Positions 1-7,965 of a stretch of 32,710 nt of DNA are shown piece after piece. The notes under the pieces are model-generated. The model was not told where the DNA came from, made no database searches, and saw nothing but the letters and a program-made list of their open reading frames with translations. The DNA is taken from NCBI GenBank assembly GCA_018262505.1, contig JAGSYV010000081.1:1-32710 (forward strand). Direction: 5' to 3'. Numbering within the stretch: the first letter of the stretch is position 1; the number at the start of each line of letters is the position of its first letter. This DNA comes from Pseudomonadota bacterium. GTDB lineage: Bacteria; Pseudomonadota; Alphaproteobacteria; Rhizobiales; Pleomorphomonadaceae. The position numbers and the translations under genes are program-made.

Positions 1-1
1 C

Positions 2-412
2 GTCCAGGATTGTCTCGAACGCGCGATTACCAAGCAGAGCCTGTGGCGGCCGATCGGCCCGCTCCGCCCCTGGCTTTTCAAGATCATGATCAATCTCTAT
101 CGCAACGATCGCCGCCGCCAGCGCAACTCGCCCGAACAGGAAACGCTGGACGTCCTGCCGTTCGAGCCGGCCACACCGGCAACGCAGGGCGCGCGGCTGG
201 CGCTGGCTGAAACGGCCGCCGCGCTACAGCGGCTTCCGGCCGAGCAGCGCGAGGCTTTGCTGCTCGTCGCGCTGGAGGGAATGAGCTATGCGGAGGCGGC
301 CAGTGCCCTCGATATCCCCCAGGGCACCCTGATGTCCCGGATCGGCCGGGCACGCGAGGCCTTGCGCACCATGGTGGATGGAACGGGACCGAGACTGAGG
401 TCGGTGAAATGA
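2..412 (+). CDS. ECF RNA polymerase sigma factor, 5' end cut off by window
   Basis: The reading frame is open from base 2 and ends at a TGA at 410-412, leaving about 136 residues. The first part reads like the region 2 end of an extracytoplasmic-function sigma factor (…WRPIGPLRPWLFKIMINLYRND…), which binds the -10 element. The second half is a clear sigma region 4 helix-turn-helix (LPAEQREALLLVALEGMSYAEAASALDIPQGTLMSRIGRARE, shown here only as its recognisable core), which contacts the -35 element. The stop overlaps the next ATG as ATGA, so it is translationally coupled to a putative anti-sigma factor. Family membership is firm. The signal it answers to and its regulon cannot be read here, and the N-terminus lies outside the window. 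Confidence 0.9.
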   Translation, partial: VQDCLERAITKQSLWRPIGPLRPWLFKIMINLYRNDRRRQRNSPEQETLDVLPFEPATPATQGARLALAETAAALQRLPAEQREALLLVALEGMSYAEAASALDIPQGTLMSRIGRAREALRTMVDGTGPRLRSVK

Positions 413-1188
413 GCGACACGAACATGATCACCGAGACGGATCTCAACGCCTATGTCGATGGCGAGCTCGACCCTGCCAAGCGGGCGGCGGTGGAGGCCTA
501 TCTGGCCGACAACCCGGCCGAAAGCGAACGCGTCGCGGCCTGGAGAGATCAGACCGCCACCTTGCGGGCCCTCTATGGCCACGTTGCCGACGAAGCGGTG
601 CCCTCGCGCCTGTCGCCGCATCGCCTGGTGATCGAACGCCGGCATCGCATGATGCGCTCCGTCACAGCCATTGCCGCCGCTCTGGTGCTGGTCGTCCTCG
701 GCGGGGTGAGCGGCTGGGTCGGTCGCGGTCTCACCACGCCCAACCTCACCGAAGCGACGCTGGTGAGCGAGGCCGAGGCGGCCCATGCGCTCTATGCGCC
801 GGAAGTGCTGCATCCGGTGGAAGTCAGCGGCCAAGACGGTGCCCATCTCACCAAATGGCTTTCCAAGCGGCTCGACCGCACGCTGGCCATCCCCGATCTC
901 TCGTCGGCCGGTTTCTCGCTGGTCGGCGGCCGTCTGCTACCGGCTGCCACCAGCGCCGCCGCCCTGCTGATGTACGAAAATCGCGACGGCTCTCGCGTTA
1001 CTCTCTACATCGTGCCGAAGGCGGGCGCGGAGACGGCCATGCGCTTCAGCTCGGGCGGTGGGCTCACGGCAGTGTCCTGGCAGGCGGAAACGCTTGGCTG
1101 CGTGTTGGTCGGCAACCTGCCGCGCGAGACGTTGCTGGGTCTTGCCAAGGCGAGCTACGGTAGCCTCGACAGCGCTTCGGCGATCTGA
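409..1188 (+). CDS. Transmembrane anti-sigma factor
   Basis: A 259-residue protein whose ATG overlaps the stop of the sigma gene. The N-terminal 80 residues (TETDLNAYVDGELDPAKRAA and onward) match the cytoplasmic sigma-binding helices of RsiW/ChrR-type anti-sigma factors. I see no HxxxCxxC zinc motif, so it is not a zinc-binding ZAS type. One hydrophobic segment at about residues 84-107 (AIAAALVLVVLGGVSGWVG) predicts a single-pass inner-membrane protein with a periplasmic C-terminal sensor part. Expected role: hold the upstream sigma factor inactive until an envelope signal arrives. The cognate pairing is inferred from the overlap; the signal is unknown. Confidence 0.85.
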   Translation: MSDTNMITETDLNAYVDGELDPAKRAAVEAYLADNPAESERVAAWRDQTATLRALYGHVADEAVPSRLSPHRLVIERRHRMMRSVTAIAAALVLVVLGGVSGWVGRGLTTPNLTEATLVSEAEAAHALYAPEVLHPVEVSGQDGAHLTKWLSKRLDRTLAIPDLSSAGFSLVGGRLLPAATSAAALLMYENRDGSRVTLYIVPKAGAETAMRFSSGGGLTAVSWQAETLGCVLVGNLPRETLLGLAKASYGSLDSASAI

Positions 1189-1215
1189 ACGCGCTCCATA
1201 AGCGTTTTGAGAGGC

Positions 1216-2238
1216 TTACAGGTTTTCCTCGATCAGGACCTCGATCCGGATCTTTTCCTGGGAGGCCAGTATTTCGCGGCCATCCCGGTGGGCGCGCAGG
1301 ATGCGTATGGCGCTGCGCACCAGATGGCCGGGATCCTGGGTGATCAGCGCGTCGACCTGATGCGAGCGCAGGGCAGCCTCCGTGAACGGTGTGCGCTCAT
1401 GGGCGATAATCACCGGCTTGTTCTTGGCGAAGACCTCGGTGACCACTTCAAGGGGAACCCGAGCCTCGGAACTGACGATGTAGACGCCGGCAATGTTGCG
1501 ATGGCTGAGAAGGCTGTTGCGAATGATGCGCGCCGTGCGCTCGGTATCGCCATAGGTTTCCAGGGACGGCAGCACCGTGAGATGCGGATAATCGGCATTG
1601 ATGATTTCATCAAAGCCCAGCCGCCGCTCCAGGCTGTCGCGGGCGAGCATCGTCTCGGCGATGACCAGGATCGCCCCCGCCGAGCGGTCCAGAAAGCGCC
1701 CCATCAGCCGCCCCGCCGTGGCGCCCGCCGCGTGGTTGTCGATGCCGACGAAATCGTCGTGATCGCTGGCGACCTGTCCGGCGATGAAACTGACGGTGTC
1801 GATGCCTTTTTCGATCAGGCGCGCCTTGGCATCGCGCACCTGGGGCGATTCCGGGGCCATGATGGCGATCCCGTCCACCTGCTCCAGGTCGGGCGAGCCG
1901 AGCACCTTGGCGATCTGGTGCGGATCGCTTTCGTGGATGTGCATGACATCCACCTGGATCATCTCCGCCGCGAAGCTCTGATTGGCCTCGTGGATGCGCG
2001 CGATCAGGCCGGCAAGAAACTCGTCGCCGGTTCGCGGCAGCAAAAACAGGAAGCGGTAGCTCTTTCCGCGCGCCAGATTGGCGGCGACCACGTTGCGAAT
2101 GAACCCAAGCTTTTGAATGGCTTGGTTCACTTTGTCGACGGTGTCCTGACGCACGCCGGGCCTGTTGTTCAGAACCCTGTCCACCGTCGCGAGACTGACC
2201 CCCGCCTCAATGGCCAGATCCTTGGTTGTCGGTCGCAT
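1216..2238 (-). CDS. LacI-family transcriptional repressor of the divergent carbohydrate operon
   Basis: A 340-residue regulator with an N-terminal LacI helix-turn-helix (TTKDLAIEAGVSLATVDRVL, then the hinge-region helix around NVVAANLARG) and a periplasmic-binding-protein-like effector domain. I place the start at the ATG at 2238 because GGGAGGT lies just upstream of it; an in-frame GTG at 2259 has no good ribosome site. The gene diverges from the ABC transporter and dihydroxyacetone kinase operon. Two palindromes fill the space between them, so it most likely represses that operon, and perhaps itself, until a small sugar or ketose binds. The effector is not visible from sequence. Confidence 0.9.
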   Translation of the reverse strand: MRPTTKDLAIEAGVSLATVDRVLNNRPGVRQDTVDKVNQAIQKLGFIRNVVAANLARGKSYRFLFLLPRTGDEFLAGLIARIHEANQSFAAEMIQVDVMHIHESDPHQIAKVLGSPDLEQVDGIAIMAPESPQVRDAKARLIEKGIDTVSFIAGQVASDHDDFVGIDNHAAGATAGRLMGRFLDRSAGAILVIAETMLARDSLERRLGFDEIINADYPHLTVLPSLETYGDTERTARIIRNSLLSHRNIAGVYIVSSEARVPLEVVTEVFAKNKPVIIAHERTPFTEAALRSHQVDALITQDPGHLVRSAIRILRAHRDGREILASQEKIRIEVLIEENL

Positions 2239-2302
2239 CTGACCTCCCGCTTCGCTCACTTGCTTCTTTTCATTGAAATTTTCGCCGAGCGCAACAGGTA
2301 TG

Positions 2303-2314
2303 AGGTACGTACCT
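2303..2314. promoter_or_regulatory. LacI-type operator, copy 1
   Basis: AGGTACGTACCT is a perfect 12-bp palindrome in the space between the divergent repressor and transporter operon. Its core is shared with the palindrome centred 30 bp downstream. A CG-centred palindrome is typical of LacI-family operators. Assignment to this repressor is inferred from position. Confidence 0.65.
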
Positions 2315-2330
2315 AAAATTTCTCTTGCTA

Positions 2331-2346
2331 TGAGGCACGTACCTCA
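2331..2346. promoter_or_regulatory. LacI-type operator, copy 2
   Basis: TGAGGCACGTACCTCA is a 16-bp palindrome with one symmetric mismatch pair. It shares the (T)GAGGYACGTACCT core with copy 1. The two centres are 30 bp apart, close to three helical turns, so two repressor dimers could bind the same face of the DNA. Confidence 0.65.
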
Positions 2347-2414
2347 TGTACGTTCAACCCCGTAAGTGTTGTGGCGAGGAGGCTGCTGCGCTTGCTATGG
2401 GGAGGACCAACCAA

Positions 2415-3690
2415 ATGAGCGTGAAACAGTTATTCAAGCGGGTCTTTCTTGCCGCATTGGCAAGCATCGCCATTGGCGGTGGCGCTGGTGGAACTCAGCA
2501 AGGAATACGAGGCCCAGTCGGGCAACAAGATGCATTTCGAATTCGTGCCGTGGACCAGCTTTGCCGACCGCATGCTGAACGAGCTGAATTCGGGCGGCAA
2601 ACTCTGCGATCTGATGATCGGCGACAGCCAGTGGATCGGCGGCGCCGCAGAAAACGGCCAGTACATCAAGCTCAACGACTTCTTCGACGCCAACAAGATC
2701 AAGATGGACGACTTCATCCCGGCGACGGTGGTCGGCTATTCCGAATGGCCCAAGAACACGCCGAACTATTGGGCGCTTCCCGCCTTCGGCGACGTGGTCG
2801 GCTGGACCTATCGCAAGGACTGGTTCTCGCGGCCGGAGCTGAAGGCCGAATTCAAGAAGAAATACGGCCACGAGCTGGCGGCGCCCGCCACCTTCGACGA
2901 GCTGAAGCAGGTCGCCGAGTTCTTCCAGAACCGCGACATCGACGGCAAGAAAGTCTACGGCGCGTCGATCTATACCGAGCGCGGCTCGGAGGGCATCACC
3001 ATGGGGGTGATGGATGTCCTCTATAGTTATGGCTTCAAATACGAAAACCCCGATAAGCCCTATGACATGGAAGGCTTCGTCAACTCCGCCGATGCCGTCA
3101 AGGGGCTGGAGTTCTACAAGTCGCTCTACGATTGCTGCGTGCCGCCGGGCTCATCGAACGGCTACATGACCGAGGGCGTCGACGCCTTCAAGTCGGGTCA
3201 GGTTGCCATGCAGATGAACTTCGCCTTCACCTGGCCGGGCTTCAATACCGATGCCAACGTGGGCGGTGAACGCACCGGCTATTTCGCCAACCCGGCGGGC
3301 CCGAAGGGCGAGAAGTTCGCCCAGTTGGGCGGGCAGGGCATTTCGGTGGTTGCGGCCTCGGACAAGAAGGACGCCGCGCTCACCTACATCAAGTGGTTCG
3401 CGCAGCCGAGCGTCCAGGCCAAGTGGTGGAAGCTCGGTGGCTACTCGGCGCTGCGTGCCGTGGTGGAAGACCCTGGCTTTGCCAAGAGCCAGCCCTATGC
3501 CCAGACCTTCCTCGACAGCATGGCCATCGTGAAGGACTTCTGGGCGGAACCCAGCTACGCGACATTGATGCAAGCCTCGCAGAAGTGGTTCCACGACTAC
3601 GTGGTGGCCGGCCACGGCACCGCCAAGCAGGCCCTCGACGGTCTGGTTGCCGATTGGCACGCCACCTTCGAGGAAGAAGGTAAGTACTGA
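2415..3690 (+). pseudogene. ABC transporter sugar-binding protein, frameshifted or partly deleted near the N-terminus
   Basis: An extracellular solute-binding protein of the carbohydrate-uptake (family 1) type, first gene of the operon. A strong ribosome site (GGAGG, 2401-2405) points to the ATG at 2415. That frame encodes a signal peptide with basic residues followed by VFLAALASIAIGGGAGG, then runs out of frame and stops at 3026. The mature protein resumes one frame over from about 2485 (ALVELSKEYEAQSGNK) and continues intact to 3690. The short first beta-strand segment normally found between signal peptide and this helix is absent. A small deletion that is not a multiple of three, at about 2480-2487, fits best; a sequencing or assembly error is possible. 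A TTG at 2449 opens the second frame but has no ribosome site and would give an unexported protein. Confidence 0.75.
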
Positions 3691-3694
3691 CTGC

Positions 3695-3730
3695 ATTGCC
3701 ACCCGCCTCGCATAGGTCGCGGGTGGCAAT
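3695..3730 (+). promoter_or_regulatory. Intergenic stem-loop between binding protein and permease genes
   Basis: Perfect 12-bp inverted repeat, ATTGCCACCCGC and GCGGGTGGCAAT, around a 12-base loop, five bases after the binding-protein stop. There is no T-run, so a full terminator is unlikely. Such stem-loops after the binding-protein gene (malE-malF is the classic case) protect the upstream mRNA or damp downstream transcription, giving more binding protein than permease. Confidence 0.7.
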
Positions 3731-3799
3731 TCCTCCAGGCTTCAAGCGAGCCGGATCGAGTCCGCGCCCGGCGGCTCGCCGCTCCAGGAACGCACCATC

Positions 3800-4747
3800 A
3801 TGTCTGATCATCTCGTCCAACGCGTCGCGTCAGCCACGCCACCCAAACTTGCGCGCCGTATCCGGGGTGTTTCCGACAGGACAATCGCCTGGATGTTCGT
3901 GACGCCGACCATATTGCTGCTGCTGGCGGTGAACATCTTTCCGCTGATCTGGACGATCCGCCTGAGTCTCACGAACTTTCGCACCAACCGGCCAAACAAC
4001 CCGGTCGAGTTCGTCGGTTTGGAGAACTACCGCAAGATCCTGACCAATCCCGATACTTGGGCCTCCTTGCAGGCGACCGCCCACTTCCTGATTTGGACCA
4101 TTGTCCTGCAGGTGGTGATCGGCTTCACGCTGGCCTATCTCATCAACAAGAAGTTCCGCGGCAACGATCTGTGGACCACGCTGATCGTGCTGCCGATGAT
4201 GCTGTCACCGGCGGTCGTCGGCAACTTCTGGACCTTCCTGTATCAGCCGCAGATCGGATTGTTCAACTATTTCATAGAGTTCTTTTCCGGTGTCGACCCT
4301 GCCAGCTTCTCGATGATCGGCGATGTCTCGCTCGCCCCTTGGACGATCGTCCTTGTCGATACCTGGATGTGGACGCCCTTCGTGATGCTGATCTGTCTCG
4401 CCGGTCTCAGGTCGATACCGCCCAGCATCTATGAAGCCGCCGAATGCGATCGCGCCAGCAAGTGGCGGCAGTTCTGGACCATCACGCTGCCCATGGCGCT
4501 GCCCTTCCTGATGCTGGCCGTGCTGTTCCGGGGCATCGAGAACTTCAAGATGTTCGACCTGGTGGTGCAGCTCACCGGCGGCGGCCCCGGCGCCACGACC
4601 CTTCTCACCTCGATCGACCTCAAGCGCGAGGCCTTCGAGAAATGGCGCACCGGCTTTGCCTCGGCCTACGCGGTGATCCTGTTCGTCACGGTCTTCGGTC
4701 TGGCGTCGATCTACGTGAAGGCGCTCAACAAGGTGAAAGACAGATGA
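3800..4747 (+). CDS. ABC sugar transporter permease, MalF/UgpA type
   Basis: A 315-residue inner-membrane permease with about six hydrophobic segments; the first is near residues 34-56 (MFVTPTILLLLAVNIFPLIW). The ATPase-contact loop is YEAAECDRASKWRQFWTITL followed by P. It keeps EAA and the terminal I-x-L-P, but the usual glycine is replaced (EAAECDRAS). Its partner permease starts inside its stop codon (ATGA at 4744-4747), so the two are coupled. Together they should form the channel for the substrate delivered by the upstream binding protein. Confidence 0.9.
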   Translation: MSDHLVQRVASATPPKLARRIRGVSDRTIAWMFVTPTILLLLAVNIFPLIWTIRLSLTNFRTNRPNNPVEFVGLENYRKILTNPDTWASLQATAHFLIWTIVLQVVIGFTLAYLINKKFRGNDLWTTLIVLPMMLSPAVVGNFWTFLYQPQIGLFNYFIEFFSGVDPASFSMIGDVSLAPWTIVLVDTWMWTPFVMLICLAGLRSIPPSIYEAAECDRASKWRQFWTITLPMALPFLMLAVLFRGIENFKMFDLVVQLTGGGPGATTLLTSIDLKREAFEKWRTGFASAYAVILFVTVFGLASIYVKALNKVKDR

Positions 4748-5682
4748 GCTACTCCATCACCGAGCCGTCCAATCGCCAGAAGTGGTTCGCAGGGGTCCTT
4801 GTTGTCGGCTACGCGCTGCTGACCTTGCTGCCGCTGGCCTGGATCATCGCCACCGGCTTCAAGACGCCGGCCGACGCCATCGCCTATCCCCCGAAGGTGG
4901 TCTTCACCCCGTCGCTGGAGGGCTACGTCAACCTGTTCACCTCGCGCAGCCGGGTGACGCCGGAAGATCTCGCCGCCTTGGGCCCGCCGACCACCTGGTA
5001 CGACGCCATCGTGCGACAGTATGACATGGTCATCAACGGCCCCTCGCGCTACGGCGAGCGGTTCATGAACTCGGTGATCATCGGCTTCGGCTCGACCTTC
5101 CTGTCGGTGTTTCTCGGCACCATCGCCGCCTATGCCTTCAGCCGCTTCAAGGTGCCGCTGAAGGACGACCTCTTGTTCTTCATCCTGTCGACCCGGATGA
5201 TGCCGCCCATTGCCGTCGCCATCCCGATCTTCCTGATGTACCGGCAACTCGGCTTGAGCGACACCCACCTCGGCATGATCCTGCTCTACACCGCCGTGAA
5301 CCTGTCGCTGTCGGTCTGGCTGTTGAAGGGGTTCATCGACGAAATCCCCATCGAATACGAAGAAGCGGCGCTGATCGACGGCTACACGCGCTTCCAGGCC
5401 TTCTACAAGGTGGTGCTGCCGCAGGCGGCCACCGGCATCGCCTCCACCGCCATCTTCTGCCTGATCTTTTCCTGGAACGAATACGCCTTCGCGGTGCTCC
5501 TGACCTCGGGCACGGCGCAAACCGCGCCGCCGTTCATACCCACAATCATCGGCTCGGGCGGCAAGGACTGGCCCGCCGTGGCGGCCGGTGCCACGCTGTT
5601 CCTGTTGCCGATCATGATCTTCACCATCCTGCTCCGCAAACACCTGCTGCGCGGCATCACCTTCGGAGCGGTCCGCAAATGA
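4744..5682 (+). CDS. ABC sugar transporter permease, MalG/UgpE type
   Basis: A 312-residue integral membrane protein of the second carbohydrate-permease class. The start is the ATG overlapping the previous stop. It has an N-terminal membrane segment (FAGVLVVGYALLTLLPLAWI), a longer than usual periplasmic loop at about residues 60-105, and a canonical EAA loop (YEEAALIDGYTRFQAFYKVV, then LP). The stop overlaps the start of the small membrane protein gene as ATGA. It should pair with the upstream permease and bind one of the two ATPases. Confidence 0.92.
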   Translation: MSYSITEPSNRQKWFAGVLVVGYALLTLLPLAWIIATGFKTPADAIAYPPKVVFTPSLEGYVNLFTSRSRVTPEDLAALGPPTTWYDAIVRQYDMVINGPSRYGERFMNSVIIGFGSTFLSVFLGTIAAYAFSRFKVPLKDDLLFFILSTRMMPPIAVAIPIFLMYRQLGLSDTHLGMILLYTAVNLSLSVWLLKGFIDEIPIEYEEAALIDGYTRFQAFYKVVLPQAATGIASTAIFCLIFSWNEYAFAVLLTSGTAQTAPPFIPTIIGSGGKDWPAVAAGATLFLLPIMIFTILLRKHLLRGITFGAVRK

Positions 5683-5867
5683 ACGACTTCATCAACGGTC
5701 TGCTGCGCCTCCGCCGAGGCCCGTGGGAGATGGTCGCCACGGTTCTGATCGCCCTCGGCGTGGTCATGCTGATGCAGCCTATCGCGCTGGTCTTGTTCAG
5801 CTATTCCTTCATCGTGACCTTGGTGGGAACGGTTCTGTTCATCATCGTCAGCCATTTTCCGGAGTGA
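5679..5867 (+). CDS. Small two-segment membrane protein of the transporter operon
   Basis: A 62-residue protein with two hydrophobic segments (about 18-35 and 38-58; VATVLIALGVVMLMQPIALV and FSYSFIVTLVGTVLFIIV). It is coupled to the permease by an ATGA overlap and lies four bases before the first ATPase, so it is a genuine operon member. I do not recognise a named family. Glycerol ABC transporters of rhizobia (GlpSTPQUV) carry a small membrane protein (GlpU, DUF2160) in an equivalent operon, but this one is shorter and not obviously homologous. It could be an accessory or assembly subunit of the transporter. Confidence 0.8.
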   Translation: MNDFINGLLRLRRGPWEMVATVLIALGVVMLMQPIALVLFSYSFIVTLVGTVLFIIVSHFPE

Positions 5868-5870
5868 GCG

Positions 5871-6965
5871 ATGGCACAGATCGTCATCAAGAACCTGCGC
5901 AAGGAATTTGGCGCCTTCACCGCGGTGCAGTCGTCCAGCTTCACCATTGAAGACGGCGAGTTCTTCATGCTTCTCGGCCCGTCGGGCTGCGGCAAGACGA
6001 CGACGCTGCGCATGATCGCCGGGCTGGAGCTGCCGACGGCCGGCGAGGTCTACATCAACGGCACCGAGGTCAGCCAGAAGCCGGCCTCCAAGCGCGATAT
6101 CGCCTTCGTCTTCCAGATGTTCGCGCTCTACCCGCACATGAACGTGCGCAAGAACATCTCCTATCCGCTGGTCAGTCAGGGCATGCCGAGGGATCAGGTG
6201 CGCGCCAAGGTCCAAGAGGTGGCCGAGATCCTGGGCATCACCGCCTTGCTGGACAAGCCGGTCGGTGGACTATCCGGCGGCGACCGGCAGCGCGTGGCGC
6301 TCGGGCGTGCGGTGGTGCGCGACCCGGCCTGCTTCCTGATGGACGAGCCGCTCGGCGCGCTCGATGCCGAGTTCCGCGAGCACATGGCGCAGGAGCTGCG
6401 CGCCTTGCATGACCGCATGCACGCCACCACGGTCTACGTGACGCATGACCAGCTCGAAGCGATGCAGATGGGCGACAAGATCGTGGTGATGAACCATGGC
6501 GTTGTCGAGCAGTTCGGCCGCCCGCAGGAGATCTACGACTGGCCGGCCACCACCTTCGTCGCCACCTTCATCGGCTCGCCGGCCATGAACCTGCTGCCCT
6601 TCGAGGGCATGGTGGGAAATGGCGCGACCTCGGTCACGCTGGCCGGCAGCGAGGTGCAAATCCCCAAGATGATCGGCGGCGACGAAGGCGGGCTGGTCCT
6701 GGGCGTGCGGCCCGAACATGTCCATCTCGACGACGCGGCCGGATATCGCGGGCGCGTCATGGCCGCCGAGTATCTCGGCACCACCCAGATCGTCACGCTC
6801 GATACGCCGCTTGGTCAGGTCAAGGCGCGCCTCAGCTCCAGCAAGCTGGTGACGGTCGGCGACAGCGTGGGGCTCAGGTTCGACGCCCGCTCGATTTCGC
6901 TGTTCGCGGCCAATGGCCATGCGTTGATCTCAACGGCCAATCAGAGGGTGCTGCACCATGGCTGA
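5871..6965 (+). CDS. ABC sugar transporter ATPase 1 (MalK/UgpC type)
   Basis: A 364-residue ATPase. Walker A is GPSGCGKTT at about residues 36-44, followed by the Q-loop (FVFQMFALYPHMNV). The signature LSGGDRQRVALGRA has Asp in place of the common Gln. Walker B is CFLMDEPLGALD and the H-loop is YVTHDQ. The C-terminal hundred residues form the TOBE/OB regulatory domain of the MalK class. The gene overlaps the next ATPase gene by eight bases. Two non-identical ATPases suggest a heterodimeric motor, as in the rhizobial glycerol transporter. Confidence 0.93.
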   Translation: MAQIVIKNLRKEFGAFTAVQSSSFTIEDGEFFMLLGPSGCGKTTTLRMIAGLELPTAGEVYINGTEVSQKPASKRDIAFVFQMFALYPHMNVRKNISYPLVSQGMPRDQVRAKVQEVAEILGITALLDKPVGGLSGGDRQRVALGRAVVRDPACFLMDEPLGALDAEFREHMAQELRALHDRMHATTVYVTHDQLEAMQMGDKIVVMNHGVVEQFGRPQEIYDWPATTFVATFIGSPAMNLLPFEGMVGNGATSVTLAGSEVQIPKMIGGDEGGLVLGVRPEHVHLDDAAGYRGRVMAAEYLGTTQIVTLDTPLGQVKARLSSSKLVTVGDSVGLRFDARSISLFAANGHALISTANQRVLHHG

Positions 6966-7953
6966 AGTCCTTTTGCAGACTGTCTCGAAATCCTTCGGTC
7001 GGCAGACGGCCCTTGAGGACGTTTCCCTGACGATTCCCGATGGCGCCTTCGTGGTGCTGCTGGGGCCGACCGGCGCTGGAAAGACCACGCTGCTGCGCAT
7101 GGTGTCGGGGCTGGACACGCCCGATGCAGGCGAGGTGTTCATCGCGGGAAGCTCCATGCGGGGCCTGCCGCCTGCCCAGCGCAATGTGGCCATGGTGTTC
7201 CAGCAATACTCGCTCTATCCGCATCTGACGGTGCGCGAAAACATGGAGTTTCCGCTGAAGTCGCCCTTGCTCAGGACGCCCAAGGCTGAGATCGATCGCA
7301 AGGTCGGCGAAGTCGCCGAGATCCTGCAGATCTCCCACAAGCTCGACAACAAGGCGACCGCCCTGTCCGGCGGCGAAATGCAGCGTGTCTCCATCGGCCG
7401 CGCCCTGGTCCGCAGCCCGAACGTCTACCTGATGGACGAGCCGCTCTCCTCGCTGGACGCCAAGTTGCGCGCCGACCTGCGCATCGAGCTCAAGAACATC
7501 CAGGCCAATCTGGGCGCGACCTTCCTTTACGTCACCCACGACCAGATCGAGGCGATGACCATGGCCACCCATGTCGGCGTGCTCGACCACGGCCGGCTTG
7601 TGCAGTTCGGCACGCCGCGCCAGATCTACGAGCAGCCGGTCAGCATCTACGCCGCCGGGCGCCTGGGGCAGCCACATATCAACATCCTGCCGGCCGATCT
7701 GTTCGGCCCGGCACCGTCGGGTGCAACCTTCATCGGCATGCGGCCCGAGCAAATTCAGCAAGGCGAGGGGCAGGACAGCCTGGTCAAGCGGGTCGAGCAT
7801 CTCGGCGACCAGACCCGCCTGCATCTGGCCTTCAAGAACCACGATCTGACCACCGTCATCGATGCCCACACGCCGTTACGGGCAGGGGACATCGTGAAAA
7901 TTCAACCGCTGAGGCCGTTCTACTTCGACGCCGCCGGCACCCGTATCGTCTGA
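6958..7953 (+). CDS. ABC sugar transporter ATPase 2 (MalK/UgpC type)
   Basis: A 331-residue ATPase distinct from its neighbour. Walker A is GPTGAGKTT, the signature is LSGGEMQRVSIGRALVR, Walker B is VYLMDEPLSSLD and the H-loop is YVTHDQ. A short TOBE-type domain follows (FIGMRPEQIQQ). The start overlaps the end of ATPase 1, so their synthesis is probably coupled one to one. Both proteins have complete catalytic motifs and neither looks degenerate. It most likely pairs with ATPase 1 on the two permeases. Confidence 0.93.
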   Translation: MAEVLLQTVSKSFGRQTALEDVSLTIPDGAFVVLLGPTGAGKTTLLRMVSGLDTPDAGEVFIAGSSMRGLPPAQRNVAMVFQQYSLYPHLTVRENMEFPLKSPLLRTPKAEIDRKVGEVAEILQISHKLDNKATALSGGEMQRVSIGRALVRSPNVYLMDEPLSSLDAKLRADLRIELKNIQANLGATFLYVTHDQIEAMTMATHVGVLDHGRLVQFGTPRQIYEQPVSIYAAGRLGQPHINILPADLFGPAPSGATFIGMRPEQIQQGEGQDSLVKRVEHLGDQTRLHLAFKNHDLTTVIDAHTPLRAGDIVKIQPLRPFYFDAAGTRIV

Positions 7954-7965
7954 GGGGGGGAAACC

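Noticed and set aside
2346..3026. The 226-codon frame starting near the signal peptide of the binding protein
   Set aside because: Only the first 25 codons from 2415 are meaningful; the rest is an out-of-frame reading of the binding protein gene.
4711..7869. Long minus-strand frames opposite the permease and ATPase genes
   Set aside because: Antisense shadows of well-defined ABC transporter genes; no ribosome sites or recognisable domains.
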